From positions 1 through 64,000 of the forward strand of contig UQYV01000013.1 of NCBI GenBank assembly GCA_900545245.1: 64,000 nucleotides of DNA. The letters run 5' to 3'. Under the pieces are notes generated by a model. That model had not been told where the DNA came from. It searched no databases and saw only the letters and a list, made by a program, of their open reading frames with translations. The position numbers were made by a program, and so were the translations under genes. Shown here in pieces: positions 54,340-63,502 of this stretch. This DNA comes from an uncultured Bacteroidales bacterium. Lineage in GTDB: Bacteria; Bacteroidota; Bacteroidia; Bacteroidales; UBA932. The number at the start of each line of letters is the position of its first letter. The first letter of the stretch is position 1.

Positions 54340-55242
54340 TCAGGCTATAACCTGTTTTTTGTGATACATTTCACGGAATTCACTCGGAGTGCAGCCTTTT
54401 TTACGCCGGAATATCCGGTTGAAATTAGACATATTGTTGTAGCCACATTCATAGCAGATTTCCGCCACAGTTTTGCTTGTATCGACCAAAAGCCGTGCAG
54501 CATTGCCGATTCTTATGTCCATCAGATAGTCTGTAAAACTCTTTCCTGTGTGTTGGCAAAAGAAGCGGCTGAATGCCGTTTCACTCATATTGGCAAGTCC
54601 CGCAGCCTCGGACAATTTGATTTCCCGATTGTAATTGTTTCTCAAATAGGCATCGACTGCCCGAATGCGTCGGCTTTGTATGTAATTGTCGGATTGAGCG
54701 AATGCCGTGCTCGCGAGAGTGTATGCAGACTCAGAGAGCGAGAGTTCGTACAACAGCGTCAGAAATGCTGTGACCATATAGAAGCCTTTACGCTCATTTG
54801 TGAGGGAATTGAGCAGAGAACGCACTCCGAGAATCGTCGACATAGGGAAGGCCAGCCCGTTGCTTCCCAACTGGAGCATAGTCCGGATTGAATGGAACTG
54901 GTTTTTCGAAAGCAGTTTGTCGGAAAGCCAATCACCGGAAAACTGTATGGTAATCTCACGAATATTTTTTCCTTGTGGAAGATTGCCGTTCTGCCATCCG
55001 TGTTCGAGAGATTCATTGGCGATGAGGACAAGTTCATAATCACCGATTTCTTCAATAGAGTCGCCCACAACACGTTTAGCTCCGGCTGCATTTTCCACGT
55101 AATTGAGTTCAAATTCCCGATGGGTGTGTATCGGGAAATTGAATTCTGTTTTGTTCCGTTCTATCACATAGAGACAATCTGCCTCTGAAAGAGGAGTTAT
55201 TTCGTGCAGCACAGAACTGCCGCCTTTGTTTTTACTGACCAT
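54340..55242 (-). CDS. AraC-family transcriptional regulator
   Basis: A 300-residue regulator. The N-terminal half is a cupin-like sensing domain (HTHREFELNYVENAAGAKR). The C-terminal 100 residues carry the two helix-turn-helix motifs of the AraC family: LSEAAGLANMSETAFSRFFCQHTGKSF, and AEICYECGYNNMSNFNRIFRRKKGCTPSEFRE. Placed inside the operon between GH130 and the symporter, it likely activates the operon in response to a manno-oligosaccharide. Confidence 0.9.
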   Translation of the reverse strand: MVSKNKGGSSVLHEITPLSEADCLYVIERNKTEFNFPIHTHREFELNYVENAAGAKRVVGDSIEEIGDYELVLIANESLEHGWQNGNLPQGKNIREITIQFSGDWLSDKLLSKNQFHSIRTMLQLGSNGLAFPMSTILGVRSLLNSLTNERKGFYMVTAFLTLLYELSLSESAYTLASTAFAQSDNYIQSRRIRAVDAYLRNNYNREIKLSEAAGLANMSETAFSRFFCQHTGKSFTDYLMDIRIGNAARLLVDTSKTVAEICYECGYNNMSNFNRIFRRKKGCTPSEFREMYHKKQVIA

Positions 55243-55247
55243 AATTT

Positions 55248-56444
55248 TTATCCACGACAGATTTCGTCTGCGTCAAATGCAGAGTTGCCGTCTATAATCT
55301 TGTATAAAGTTTCGACCGAAGAGGCGCTGCGAAGGCCGTCCGGAGCCGTGTTAAAACAATAGTCCAAAAGCCGTTCCACAGACGAGACCGCAACGTGCAT
55401 TCTTGTATCGCTCGAAGCATAATAAATCAAGATACGTCCGTCAGGGTCGGCAATCCAACCGTTACAAAACAGCACATTTGACACATCTCCGACCCGTTCC
55501 TCTCCCTGAGGTGCCATAAAATACCCCGCAGGCTCGGCTATCACACGTGTAGGGTCGTCGAGAGCTGTCACATACAGATAAAGCACATAACGCAGCCCGG
55601 CAGCGCACATCCTGACTCCGTGAGCCAGATGAAGCCAGCCGCGTCCGGTTTTTATCGGCTGCGGCCCTTCGCCGTTCTTCATCTCCTTGATAGTATGATA
55701 TTGACGGAAATTGATGATTTTTTGCTCTCCGACCACGGCATTTGATATGTCATCGACAAGTGCCCATCCGATTCCGCCACCATTCCCGGTTTCGATGAAT
55801 CCGTCTTGCGGACGTGTGTAGAATGCATATTTCCCTTCTATAAATTCCGGATGCAGAACGACATTGCGCTGCTGCTCCAAAGATTTCAAGTCCGGAAGAC
55901 GCTCCCAATCCACAAGGTTTTTCGTCCTTGCGATACCTGCGGAGGCAACGGCTGCCGAAAGATCCGAAGGAGCGGACAAATCCTTGCGTTCAGAGCAGAA
56001 TATACCATATATCCAGCCATCTTCGTGCCGGGTGAGACGCATATCATAGACATTTGTGTCGGGAATATCCGTCTCCGGCATTCTTATGGGATATTTTCTG
56101 AATCGGAAATTGTCAATACCGTTCGGGCTGTCAGCAAGCGCAAAAAAAGACTTCCGATCATTACCCTCCACTCTCGCCACCAGCACATATTTTCCTTCGA
56201 AGAATATAGCTCCGGCATTGAATGTCCCGTTAATCCCGAAACGTTCCATACAATAGGGATTCCGTTCCGGAGAAAGTTCGTAACGCCACTCCAATGGAGT
56301 ATGCTCTCGCGTAAGCACAGGATAGCTGTAACGTTCAAAAATCCCGTTCCCGGGCAACAGGGGCTCATTCACACGCGCAAAAAGATGCTCCTGTTCCTCT
56401 CGGAGAGCCCGGAAACGGGACACAAACAAGTTGTTTTCTGTCAT
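55248..56444 (-). CDS. GH130 4-O-beta-D-mannosyl-D-glucose phosphorylase
   Basis: A 398-residue GH130 enzyme with a five-bladed beta-propeller. The family marks FNAGAIFFEGKYVLVARVEG, DTNVYDMRLTRHEDGWIYGIFC (holding the catalytic Asp), and HGVRMCAAGLRYVLYLYV are seen. Subfamily 1 enzymes use phosphate to split mannosyl-glucose into mannose-1-phosphate and glucose. This fits the neighbouring 2-epimerase. It starts 16 bases after the SusE-like gene. Confidence 0.9.
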   Translation of the reverse strand: MTENNLFVSRFRALREEQEHLFARVNEPLLPGNGIFERYSYPVLTREHTPLEWRYELSPERNPYCMERFGINGTFNAGAIFFEGKYVLVARVEGNDRKSFFALADSPNGIDNFRFRKYPIRMPETDIPDTNVYDMRLTRHEDGWIYGIFCSERKDLSAPSDLSAAVASAGIARTKNLVDWERLPDLKSLEQQRNVVLHPEFIEGKYAFYTRPQDGFIETGNGGGIGWALVDDISNAVVGEQKIINFRQYHTIKEMKNGEGPQPIKTGRGWLHLAHGVRMCAAGLRYVLYLYVTALDDPTRVIAEPAGYFMAPQGEERVGDVSNVLFCNGWIADPDGRILIYYASSDTRMHVAVSSVERLLDYCFNTAPDGLRSASSVETLYKIIDGNSAFDADEICRG

Positions 56445-56459
56445 TTGGCCAATCAGTAA

Positions 56460-58022
56460 TTATTCGGATTTAACAAGGGAGAGTTTGAGCGTATTGGTGT
56501 CAAACGTCACTTTGTAATTCCCATCAGTCCAGTCAGAGAAACCATTACCCGGAGAAAATGTATCATCCGCTTCAGTATTCTTGGACGAAATGGCTGTCCA
56601 ATAGTCCGACGCGCTCGCATCCCGTCTGTATTCCGTCCAGTCTTGTTTGTCAAGCTTGAAATAGCACCAACGGTTGAGATATATCGTGCCCGGAGAAACA
56701 TATATTCCAGAACCCTCAGGCGTCTCGACGAGAGCGTTTTTCACATCAAATTCCCAGTCCTTGACTCCGTTCTCGAAGCCTCCGCCGAAAAGATAGAACG
56801 CCTTTGCCTGGTCAAAGTCAGGCTTTTCGTCCTTTGAGATAAGAGTCAGCGTGAGCGTCATCGCACCAAAGTCCGCCCTGATGTCGTAATTCCCGCTCTC
56901 GTAACCGATAAGCCCCGGTTTGAACTGGGGAGCCTCGCTGTCAGTCACCGTCAGAATTTTGATATTGTCTTTAACAGAATCATCTGTCATTGCAAAATAT
57001 GGAGACCACTTGCCTTCTGCGGTAAATATCTTGAAACCGTTGTTTCCGTCTCCGAAATTCATATGGACAGCCTTGATTTCATAAACATTCTCGGAAACTT
57101 TTGACATAGGGTTCGTAAATTCCCATCCCCATTTGAAGCAATCTCCGAGCGGATACACATTGTCTCCCAAGTCAAGCTTATGTTCAATGTCTCCGGTTCT
57201 TGTCATACTCATCCTATAACTGTTCAAATCGAGAACAATTGTATAAACCCCTGATTTATAACCATTGAGAGCCGGCTGAAAAAGATTGATTCCCACATCT
57301 TCCGTGTAAAGTTTCACTGCTCCGAAGGTTTCCACCGCAGGATCCGGTCCGAAGAAACGGTTGTCGCTTCCGTCATTGGAGAACAGATACTTGAAACCGG
57401 TATCACTCGGAACGAAATTCAATTCGACAGATTCCGTTGTATATACGCCATCAATTCCTGTGACAGCTATTGCTTTAGCCGGATCCCATCCCGCAATTGT
57501 CGCACTTCCGAAGAGATAGAGTTTTGCAGGAAGTTCCAATTTGTGGCTCACAAGCGCAAACTTCAGTTTGAGGACATTGGATGTCTTTGCCTCAATGTTC
57601 TCGTCTGAAGGTTTCGCATAGACAACAAACTGAAGTTCCGCAGTCTCCGTGCCGACTTTCTTCACAAGGTCGAGAATATCGGAGGCCTTAAGTCCCAGAC
57701 CAAGACTCTTTCCGGCATTGAATGTCAATGGAGAACTGTACAAGTCGGCTGCTGCATCATTGCAATAGACCGTATATGAAAGCCCTAAAGTCTGCCCTTG
57801 TGGGAGAGCGTCGGTCCAAGAAAGTTTCAAGACCACGGCATCGGACTCTTCATCAAGGCTAACCACTCCATCTTGAACAGCACTGAGTACCGGAGTCACA
57901 AGTTCCACAGTTCCCGTTTCTCCTCCCGTACCGGGTTTTTCTTCAGGATTGTTTTCTTTATTGCAAGAAATCATCATTACAGCCGAAAGTAAGGCCGCTG
58001 AAACAGTAAAAAACTTCTTCAT
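56460..58022 (-). CDS. SusE/SusF-like outer-membrane lipoprotein
   Basis: A 520-residue lipoprotein (lipobox MISC near residue 20). The N-terminal part is the SusE domain (VELVTPVLSAVQDGVVSL). Two or three starch-binding-like modules follow (YLFGSATIAGWDPAKAI, YPLGDCFKWGWEF, and YLFGGGFENGVKDWEF), each opening with a Y-L-F-G-type strand. It probably binds the glycan on the cell surface. It lies 2 bases after the previous lipoprotein gene. Confidence 0.85.
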   Translation of the reverse strand: MKKFFTVSAALLSAVMMISCNKENNPEEKPGTGGETGTVELVTPVLSAVQDGVVSLDEESDAVVLKLSWTDALPQGQTLGLSYTVYCNDAAADLYSSPLTFNAGKSLGLGLKASDILDLVKKVGTETAELQFVVYAKPSDENIEAKTSNVLKLKFALVSHKLELPAKLYLFGSATIAGWDPAKAIAVTGIDGVYTTESVELNFVPSDTGFKYLFSNDGSDNRFFGPDPAVETFGAVKLYTEDVGINLFQPALNGYKSGVYTIVLDLNSYRMSMTRTGDIEHKLDLGDNVYPLGDCFKWGWEFTNPMSKVSENVYEIKAVHMNFGDGNNGFKIFTAEGKWSPYFAMTDDSVKDNIKILTVTDSEAPQFKPGLIGYESGNYDIRADFGAMTLTLTLISKDEKPDFDQAKAFYLFGGGFENGVKDWEFDVKNALVETPEGSGIYVSPGTIYLNRWCYFKLDKQDWTEYRRDASASDYWTAISSKNTEADDTFSPGNGFSDWTDGNYKVTFDTNTLKLSLVKSE

Positions 58023-58024
58023 AA

Positions 58025-58918
58025 TTATTTCATTTTGTAAACTTCATAATACAATTCATACGAACTCCGCCACATATTATCGTAGAATCCGTTTTGCGAA
58101 GGCTCGGAAGCTGCGGAAGGAAGGGCGAAACGTAAAAGGACGTTGTCACCACGCCGGGCAAAAGTCATCACGGATGTGACGTTGTCTTTGGTGATGCTCA
58201 TCTTATTTGTCGTGAGATCAAGTTCCCATTCGGACTTCCCTGGAGGAAGTAGATGCCTCAGACGGGAGTCCATATCGAGGGGGTTCTCCTTGCTGTATGG
58301 GGAATATACACCCCAAAAGTGACCATATTTGCCATCCGCGCCAGCTTCATTTGTAATCGTTCCAGTCAGGAGGTTGTTCCGAACTCCTTCGTTCATATCT
58401 ATTTGGATGCGGTTGTCATATTCAGGCATGCCGAAATCTCCGAACTCAGATGCACTGAGCTGGGTCTCCCACGCACCGTCTCCACAGCTGGCGAGTCTTT
58501 GATTACAACAGAGTTTTATTTCCACGATTCTCCACCTCCCGACATAGAAAGCATCATAAGGCTTGATATTTATCCACCATTTGAGTTTGTTCCCGGATTT
58601 CGAACTTACTGTCACAGAGGCACGTCTTTCCGGATTGTTAAAATTGAGTTTATCGCCTCTTCCCACACTCGCGGAAGCTCCGGCGGAGACAACTATTCCC
58701 TCCACCTCGACTGCCGCCCAATCAAATGCATCCGTCGCCATCACATATACCGTAGCCGTAGCAGACTCGTCCGTGCGCTCAATAACCGCTGTTCCCATCT
58801 GCCCTTTGAGTTGCAATTCAAGAAGTGAAACATCCTTGTTTTCAAGAGGGCTATCTATTGTCTTGGAACAGGAAACGGCAGCAAGCAGTCCCATAAGCAT
58901 TATGGCTATTCTTTTCAT
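58025..58918 (-). CDS. Surface lipoprotein of the Sus-type operon
   Basis: A 297-residue lipoprotein (lipobox VSC near residue 17). No named domain is recognised beyond beta-rich N-terminal and C-terminal parts. I use ATG 58918 (MKRIAIML), which gives the signal peptide and lies 5 bases from the SusD stop. Position between SusD and SusE-like suggests a surface glycan-binding role. Confidence 0.7.
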   Translation of the reverse strand: MKRIAIMLMGLLAAVSCSKTIDSPLENKDVSLLELQLKGQMGTAVIERTDESATATVYVMATDAFDWAAVEVEGIVVSAGASASVGRGDKLNFNNPERRASVTVSSKSGNKLKWWINIKPYDAFYVGRWRIVEIKLCCNQRLASCGDGAWETQLSASEFGDFGMPEYDNRIQIDMNEGVRNNLLTGTITNEAGADGKYGHFWGVYSPYSKENPLDMDSRLRHLLPPGKSEWELDLTTNKMSITKDNVTSVMTFARRGDNVLLRFALPSAASEPSQNGFYDNMWRSSYELYYEVYKMK

Positions 58919-58922
58919 ATAA

Positions 58923-60431
58923 TCAGAACTTATTGTTATTTTCTTTCTCCACATTCGGATTCAAATCTATCTCGCGCTGCGGTATAGGATAAAAAGCAGC
59001 GGATTCCTCCGACATTTTCGATGCCTCTGTAACGGTTGATGTGACAGTACCGGTCCTGCGGAGGTCGAAGAGCCTGTTTCCTTCAAAAGCGAGTTCAAAA
59101 GCGCGCTCCTTTATTACCTCTTTCCTGAAAGACTTCAATTCAAGTCCCGGCGCAAAATTAGGAATCCCCGCACGTGAACGCAGTTTGTTCACCAAAGGGT
59201 AACCTTCAGAAGGCCCCGCAGCCTCGGCAAGAACAAGGAGGATATCAGAATATCTGAGAAGATATGGGCGGGCACTGGTTCTCTCGCCAATGAAATCCGG
59301 ATCGACATACTTTGCGCTGTAATACTTCGCACCGGAGGCGATGGTAATCGGATCTCCATACTGATCATAGAACTGCCTGTGGATCAGTTCCGTTCTGCGC
59401 TTGTCCGTGGAGAGAAATGATTCTACAAACTTGTCTTCGATGATAAAGACTCCCCATCCGTTGCCGTTCGCCTTCTGAAGTTTGCCGTCACCATATTTAA
59501 TGTAGATGGGAACAGAACTGTTGTTCGGAAGAAATTGTAGAGGAATTTTGGTGTACATACTTTCGTGCGTTCCGCTGCGGTCTGTCGCCATTATGAATAT
59601 ATGCTCGGGGCCGTCGGGCGCCTCAACGTCGTAGATATGTCTGAGGTCGTCATCGAAAGAATACTGTTCTGTATAATCATTCACAACCTTGCGGGCATAT
59701 TCAGCCGCTTTAGCATAGTATGTCTCGGGGTCATAGCTGAGATTTCTGTATCCGGGCGCATTATAGTCCCTTCCCGAAGCCACTGTGAGATAAGCCTTTG
59801 CAAGAAGAGCCTCGGCAGCGACCTTATCCACACGTCCGAAAACCTTATTGACTTCCAGAAGCCTGTCTGCCTCTTTAAGGTCATTGAAAATAAGTTCCCA
59901 GATTTCTTCTGTGCTTCCTGCCAAATCGGGAGTCGTCTGATCCAACCTCGTTATAGGCTCCTTCACCACAGGAACGACACCGAAAGTACGCACAAGATTG
60001 AAATAATTCCAAGCCCGAAGAAAATACGCTTCCCCGAGGACGCGGTTTCTGGCAGCTTCAGTAAGTTCGCAGTCTTTCACCTTTGCTATCACGGTATTGG
60101 CCCGGTTGAGACCGATATAGCAATACTTGAAATAGTACCAAGTGAGTTCCGTACTGCTGTTGTAGGTCCAATTGTCAAGCAGGTGGATGTCTCCAGGCTC
60201 GTCACTCTTGGCACACATAGTCTCAGTTGGAATATCTCCGATATACCATATAGCACGAAGGTATTCGAGATAATTCAGCGCATTATAGGCATACATCAGT
60301 CCGGATTCGGCATCCTTCTCCGTCTTGTAAAAGTTCTCGGAGGAGTAGAAGCCATAAGGAGCCTCTTCAAGCGAACAGGACGCAAGAGACAGCGTTGCGA
60401 TAAATATGATTATATATTTCTCTATTTTCAT
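58923..60431 (-). CDS. SusD-family glycan-binding lipoprotein
   Basis: A 502-residue SusD homologue (lipobox LASC near residue 19). Typical features are LEEAPYGFYSSENFY at the mature N-terminus, TPR-type helices (RVLGEAYFLRAWNYFNLVRTFG), and the C-terminal RERAFELAFEGNRLFDLRRTG-type segment (visible as KERAFELAFEGNRLFDLRR). It caps the SusC channel. I use ATG 60431, 6 bases from the SusC stop. Confidence 0.95.
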   Translation of the reverse strand: MKIEKYIIIFIATLSLASCSLEEAPYGFYSSENFYKTEKDAESGLMYAYNALNYLEYLRAIWYIGDIPTETMCAKSDEPGDIHLLDNWTYNSSTELTWYYFKYCYIGLNRANTVIAKVKDCELTEAARNRVLGEAYFLRAWNYFNLVRTFGVVPVVKEPITRLDQTTPDLAGSTEEIWELIFNDLKEADRLLEVNKVFGRVDKVAAEALLAKAYLTVASGRDYNAPGYRNLSYDPETYYAKAAEYARKVVNDYTEQYSFDDDLRHIYDVEAPDGPEHIFIMATDRSGTHESMYTKIPLQFLPNNSSVPIYIKYGDGKLQKANGNGWGVFIIEDKFVESFLSTDKRRTELIHRQFYDQYGDPITIASGAKYYSAKYVDPDFIGERTSARPYLLRYSDILLVLAEAAGPSEGYPLVNKLRSRAGIPNFAPGLELKSFRKEVIKERAFELAFEGNRLFDLRRTGTVTSTVTEASKMSEESAAFYPIPQREIDLNPNVEKENNNKF

Positions 60432-60436
60432 TGTTC

Positions 60437-63400
60437 CTAAAGATTTATTTCCACTCCAATCGAATATTTTCTGAATTTCGGGTATCCGCCCCAATAGATT
60501 CCATCGAGTCCGACTTCCGGGTCGTAGCCATCGAATTTCGAGAATGTCCAAAGATTATCTATCGTTCCGTATATCCTTATGTTGCGAAGCCATTTCTTCC
60601 CGATGTCGAAGGTATATCCGAGATTGACGTTCTGAATCCTAAGGAATGAACCGTCCTGAAGGAAATAGTCCGAAAGGAGATACTGCCGAGAATTATTCAG
60701 CCGCGGAAAATCGTTCGTGGGATTATCAACCGTCCATCTGCGAGCCTTCACTCTCGGGCTGAATGTATATCCGTTATAAAGTACGTCATTCCCATAAACG
60801 CCATAGAGAAAAACGGAAAAGTCGAGCCTCTTCCAACTCAGCGAAAGGTTGAGTGAAGCGGTAAAGTCCGGATTGGGGTCTCCGATGATTTCCCTGTCGG
60901 CAGCAGTAAGTTCATAATCTCCGTCCAAATCAAGATACTTGAATTCACCCGGGAGATCAAGCAATCCTGCGGAGTCGAGGAAACCAGGGTCGTCGCCCTT
61001 CTGGATAATTCCGTCCACTCTATAACCATAGAACACGTTCATCGGATATCCTACGGCAAGGACACTCGCATTTTGATTGAACATCGCCACAGCCGGACCG
61101 GAAACTTCGTAGAGCATTCCCGTTCGCAGGTCACGAGAAAGTCCGCTCGAAATCGCGTCACCAAGACTGACCACCTTGTTTTTGTTGTGGGATATTATAA
61201 AATCGGCGGAAAATCTCCAATCTCGAGTAGAAATAATGTCTCCAGCCACTTCAAGTTCGACACCACTATTCACTACACTCCCGTCATTGACCCAAATTTT
61301 GTCGTAACTCGATGTGAGAGGAAGATATTTCTCCCGAAGAAGATCCGTGGTGTATTTGTAGTACCAGTCTGCGGTTATACGAAGACGGCTGTCGAAAAAG
61401 GCGGCATCAAGACCGAGGTCAACTTGAGAGGTCGTTTCCCATTTCAAGTCGGGATTGGAGATTCCGCCCCAGACCATATAACGATCGTTCGCTCCTGTTC
61501 GTCCCACTTCATAGCCAGGTCCTATCACTGTCTGCCAAGAGCCGTTATTCCAAAATTTCTCCATCCCATAGCGGTCGAGGGTTTGATAGCTGCTTATTCC
61601 CTGATTGCCTGATTGTCCGTAACTTGCACGCAGTTTCAGTTCAGAAAGCCAAGTTAAATCGCGAAGCCAGTCTTCCTTATGTATCTTCCAACTCAAGGCC
61701 CCGGAAGGGAAATAACCCCATTTGTTGTTGGAACCGAACTTCGTCGAACCGTCGGCACGCAAGGTCACGGTGAAAAGATAGCGGTCAAGCAGCGAGTAGT
61801 TTGCCCTACCGTAGAAAGAAAGTAATTTGCTGAGATAGTAGCCATCATTGTAGATTTGCCTTAGGGCAGGGTCACCCGCATTCATATTCTCATTTCCGAG
61901 AACGTCGTTCACGAATCCCCGGGCCGTGGTGTAGAGCCCCCTGTTGAGTTCCCTGTCGAAGGAGTGCCCTGCCATAAGCGAAAGGTCGTGAACTCCTCCC
62001 CAGTTGTGAGTATATGTCAAGTAACTCTCAGTCAGGAGGTCTGTGTAAAAACTCGTATTCACCTTCGCAATCCCGCCATTATCAAAAGCGTCCTGTGAGG
62101 TAGTGGAGGCCTCATATATGTCCGAAACGGCTGAATTGTAACGATAGTCCAATTGGGTATGGAAGTCCAGTCCTTCTATTATCTTGATGTCCAAGGCAGC
62201 AGATTCTGCTATTTCCTTGGTTGAAGTCCGGTTGTGATAGTCGGAGAGCCTCGTGAGGGGATGACCGAAATCAGTGGGACCTGAGGTGAATAACGAGCCG
62301 TCATCATTATATACGGGCCATAGAGGATTACGGCCATACTCCAGCCCATTCATAACATTTCTTTTGTTGAAGGACAATACGGAATATGATGAAAGACTGA
62401 CATTTTCCCACAACTTATATTTGAAGCCGAGGTTCACATTCACTTTGTTGAAATCATCCTTTTTATAGATTCCCTTCTCGTCATAATAGTTGACATTCAG
62501 GTTTATGGAAGCCCGTTCCGTCGCACTGCTGACGGCAGCGGTGGTGCTGTTCACCATAGGAGTGCGAAGACAAAGACTCGTCCAGTCAGTATTCGACCAA
62601 TCCCCATTTTGTATCTCCAAAAGGGAGGGATAATAGATGCCGCCTATGGTCTGTCCTATATAAAGAGGCGTAAGACCCGCATTTGTCTGCTCTTCGTTTG
62701 CGACTTGAGCCATCATCATAGGGTCATACCAGATGTCGAGTTTGTCAGAAAGCTGACTTATAACCGTCTGATGCTTGACAGTGACGCTTGTCATCCCCTT
62801 TACGGCATTTTTCGTTGTGACAAGTATGACGCCGTTGGCACCGCGTGAACCGTATATCGCCGAGGCCGAGGCATCCTTCAGAACTTCAACTGATTCTATG
62901 TCCGTCGTATTTATAGAAGACAAGTTGCCGGCCTCGCCCATAGGAAAGCCGTTGACAACAATCAAAGGGGTGTTGGAGCCATTGATTGACGAGTTTCCGC
63001 GAATACGCACGGTGGCGCCCGCGCCTGGGTCCTGAGAACTGTTCAGAACCTGAAGACCGGCGGCGCGTCCCTGAAGAAGGCCGTCTATGGAACCTGAGGT
63101 CATATCTGAAAGCGCCTCCATCTTTACGGACGCCACGGAGCCGGTCAGGTCACTTTTCTTCACGGCTCCATATCCTATGACCAAGACATCGTCAAGAACC
63201 TCATAGTCAGGAATTAGAACAATGCTTGACTCCGGCATCCCTGCCGACACCTTGAGTAGGAACTCCCTATAGCCCATGAACCAGACCTTGAGGCTTTCGC
63301 CAGGCACAGCGTAGAGTTCGAACCTGCCCTGCGTGTCCGTTGTCGTGAACCGTTTGCCGTCTTGAGAGAGAACGCTCGCACCGGAAAGTGGTTGCCCAGT

Positions 63401-63502
63401 TTCGTCGAGCACGGTGCCGACAACACGGAAGGACTGTGCGGACACGGCTAGAGCCGATAGGGCCATAAGAACTGAAACAATCAATTTCTTTGTCATAATC
63501 AT
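60437..63502 (-). CDS. SusC-family TonB-dependent receptor
   Basis: A 1021-residue SusC/RagA outer-membrane transporter. A signal peptide is followed by a carboxypeptidase-like domain (VVGTVLDETGQPLSGASV), the TonB box/plug region (DDVLVIGYGAVKKSDLTGSVASV, then GSRGANGVILVTTK) and a 22-strand barrel. It imports oligosaccharides with SusD. The ATG at 63502 overlaps the stop of the upstream gene by 4 bases; the ATG at 63496 is an alternative. Confidence 0.96.
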   Translation of the reverse strand: MIMTKKLIVSVLMALSALAVSAQSFRVVGTVLDETGQPLSGASVLSQDGKRFTTTDTQGRFELYAVPGESLKVWFMGYREFLLKVSAGMPESSIVLIPDYEVLDDVLVIGYGAVKKSDLTGSVASVKMEALSDMTSGSIDGLLQGRAAGLQVLNSSQDPGAGATVRIRGNSSINGSNTPLIVVNGFPMGEAGNLSSINTTDIESVEVLKDASASAIYGSRGANGVILVTTKNAVKGMTSVTVKHQTVISQLSDKLDIWYDPMMMAQVANEEQTNAGLTPLYIGQTIGGIYYPSLLEIQNGDWSNTDWTSLCLRTPMVNSTTAAVSSATERASINLNVNYYDEKGIYKKDDFNKVNVNLGFKYKLWENVSLSSYSVLSFNKRNVMNGLEYGRNPLWPVYNDDGSLFTSGPTDFGHPLTRLSDYHNRTSTKEIAESAALDIKIIEGLDFHTQLDYRYNSAVSDIYEASTTSQDAFDNGGIAKVNTSFYTDLLTESYLTYTHNWGGVHDLSLMAGHSFDRELNRGLYTTARGFVNDVLGNENMNAGDPALRQIYNDGYYLSKLLSFYGRANYSLLDRYLFTVTLRADGSTKFGSNNKWGYFPSGALSWKIHKEDWLRDLTWLSELKLRASYGQSGNQGISSYQTLDRYGMEKFWNNGSWQTVIGPGYEVGRTGANDRYMVWGGISNPDLKWETTSQVDLGLDAAFFDSRLRITADWYYKYTTDLLREKYLPLTSSYDKIWVNDGSVVNSGVELEVAGDIISTRDWRFSADFIISHNKNKVVSLGDAISSGLSRDLRTGMLYEVSGPAVAMFNQNASVLAVGYPMNVFYGYRVDGIIQKGDDPGFLDSAGLLDLPGEFKYLDLDGDYELTAADREIIGDPNPDFTASLNLSLSWKRLDFSVFLYGVYGNDVLYNGYTFSPRVKARRWTVDNPTNDFPRLNNSRQYLLSDYFLQDGSFLRIQNVNLGYTFDIGKKWLRNIRIYGTIDNLWTFSKFDGYDPEVGLDGIYWGGYPKFRKYSIGVEINL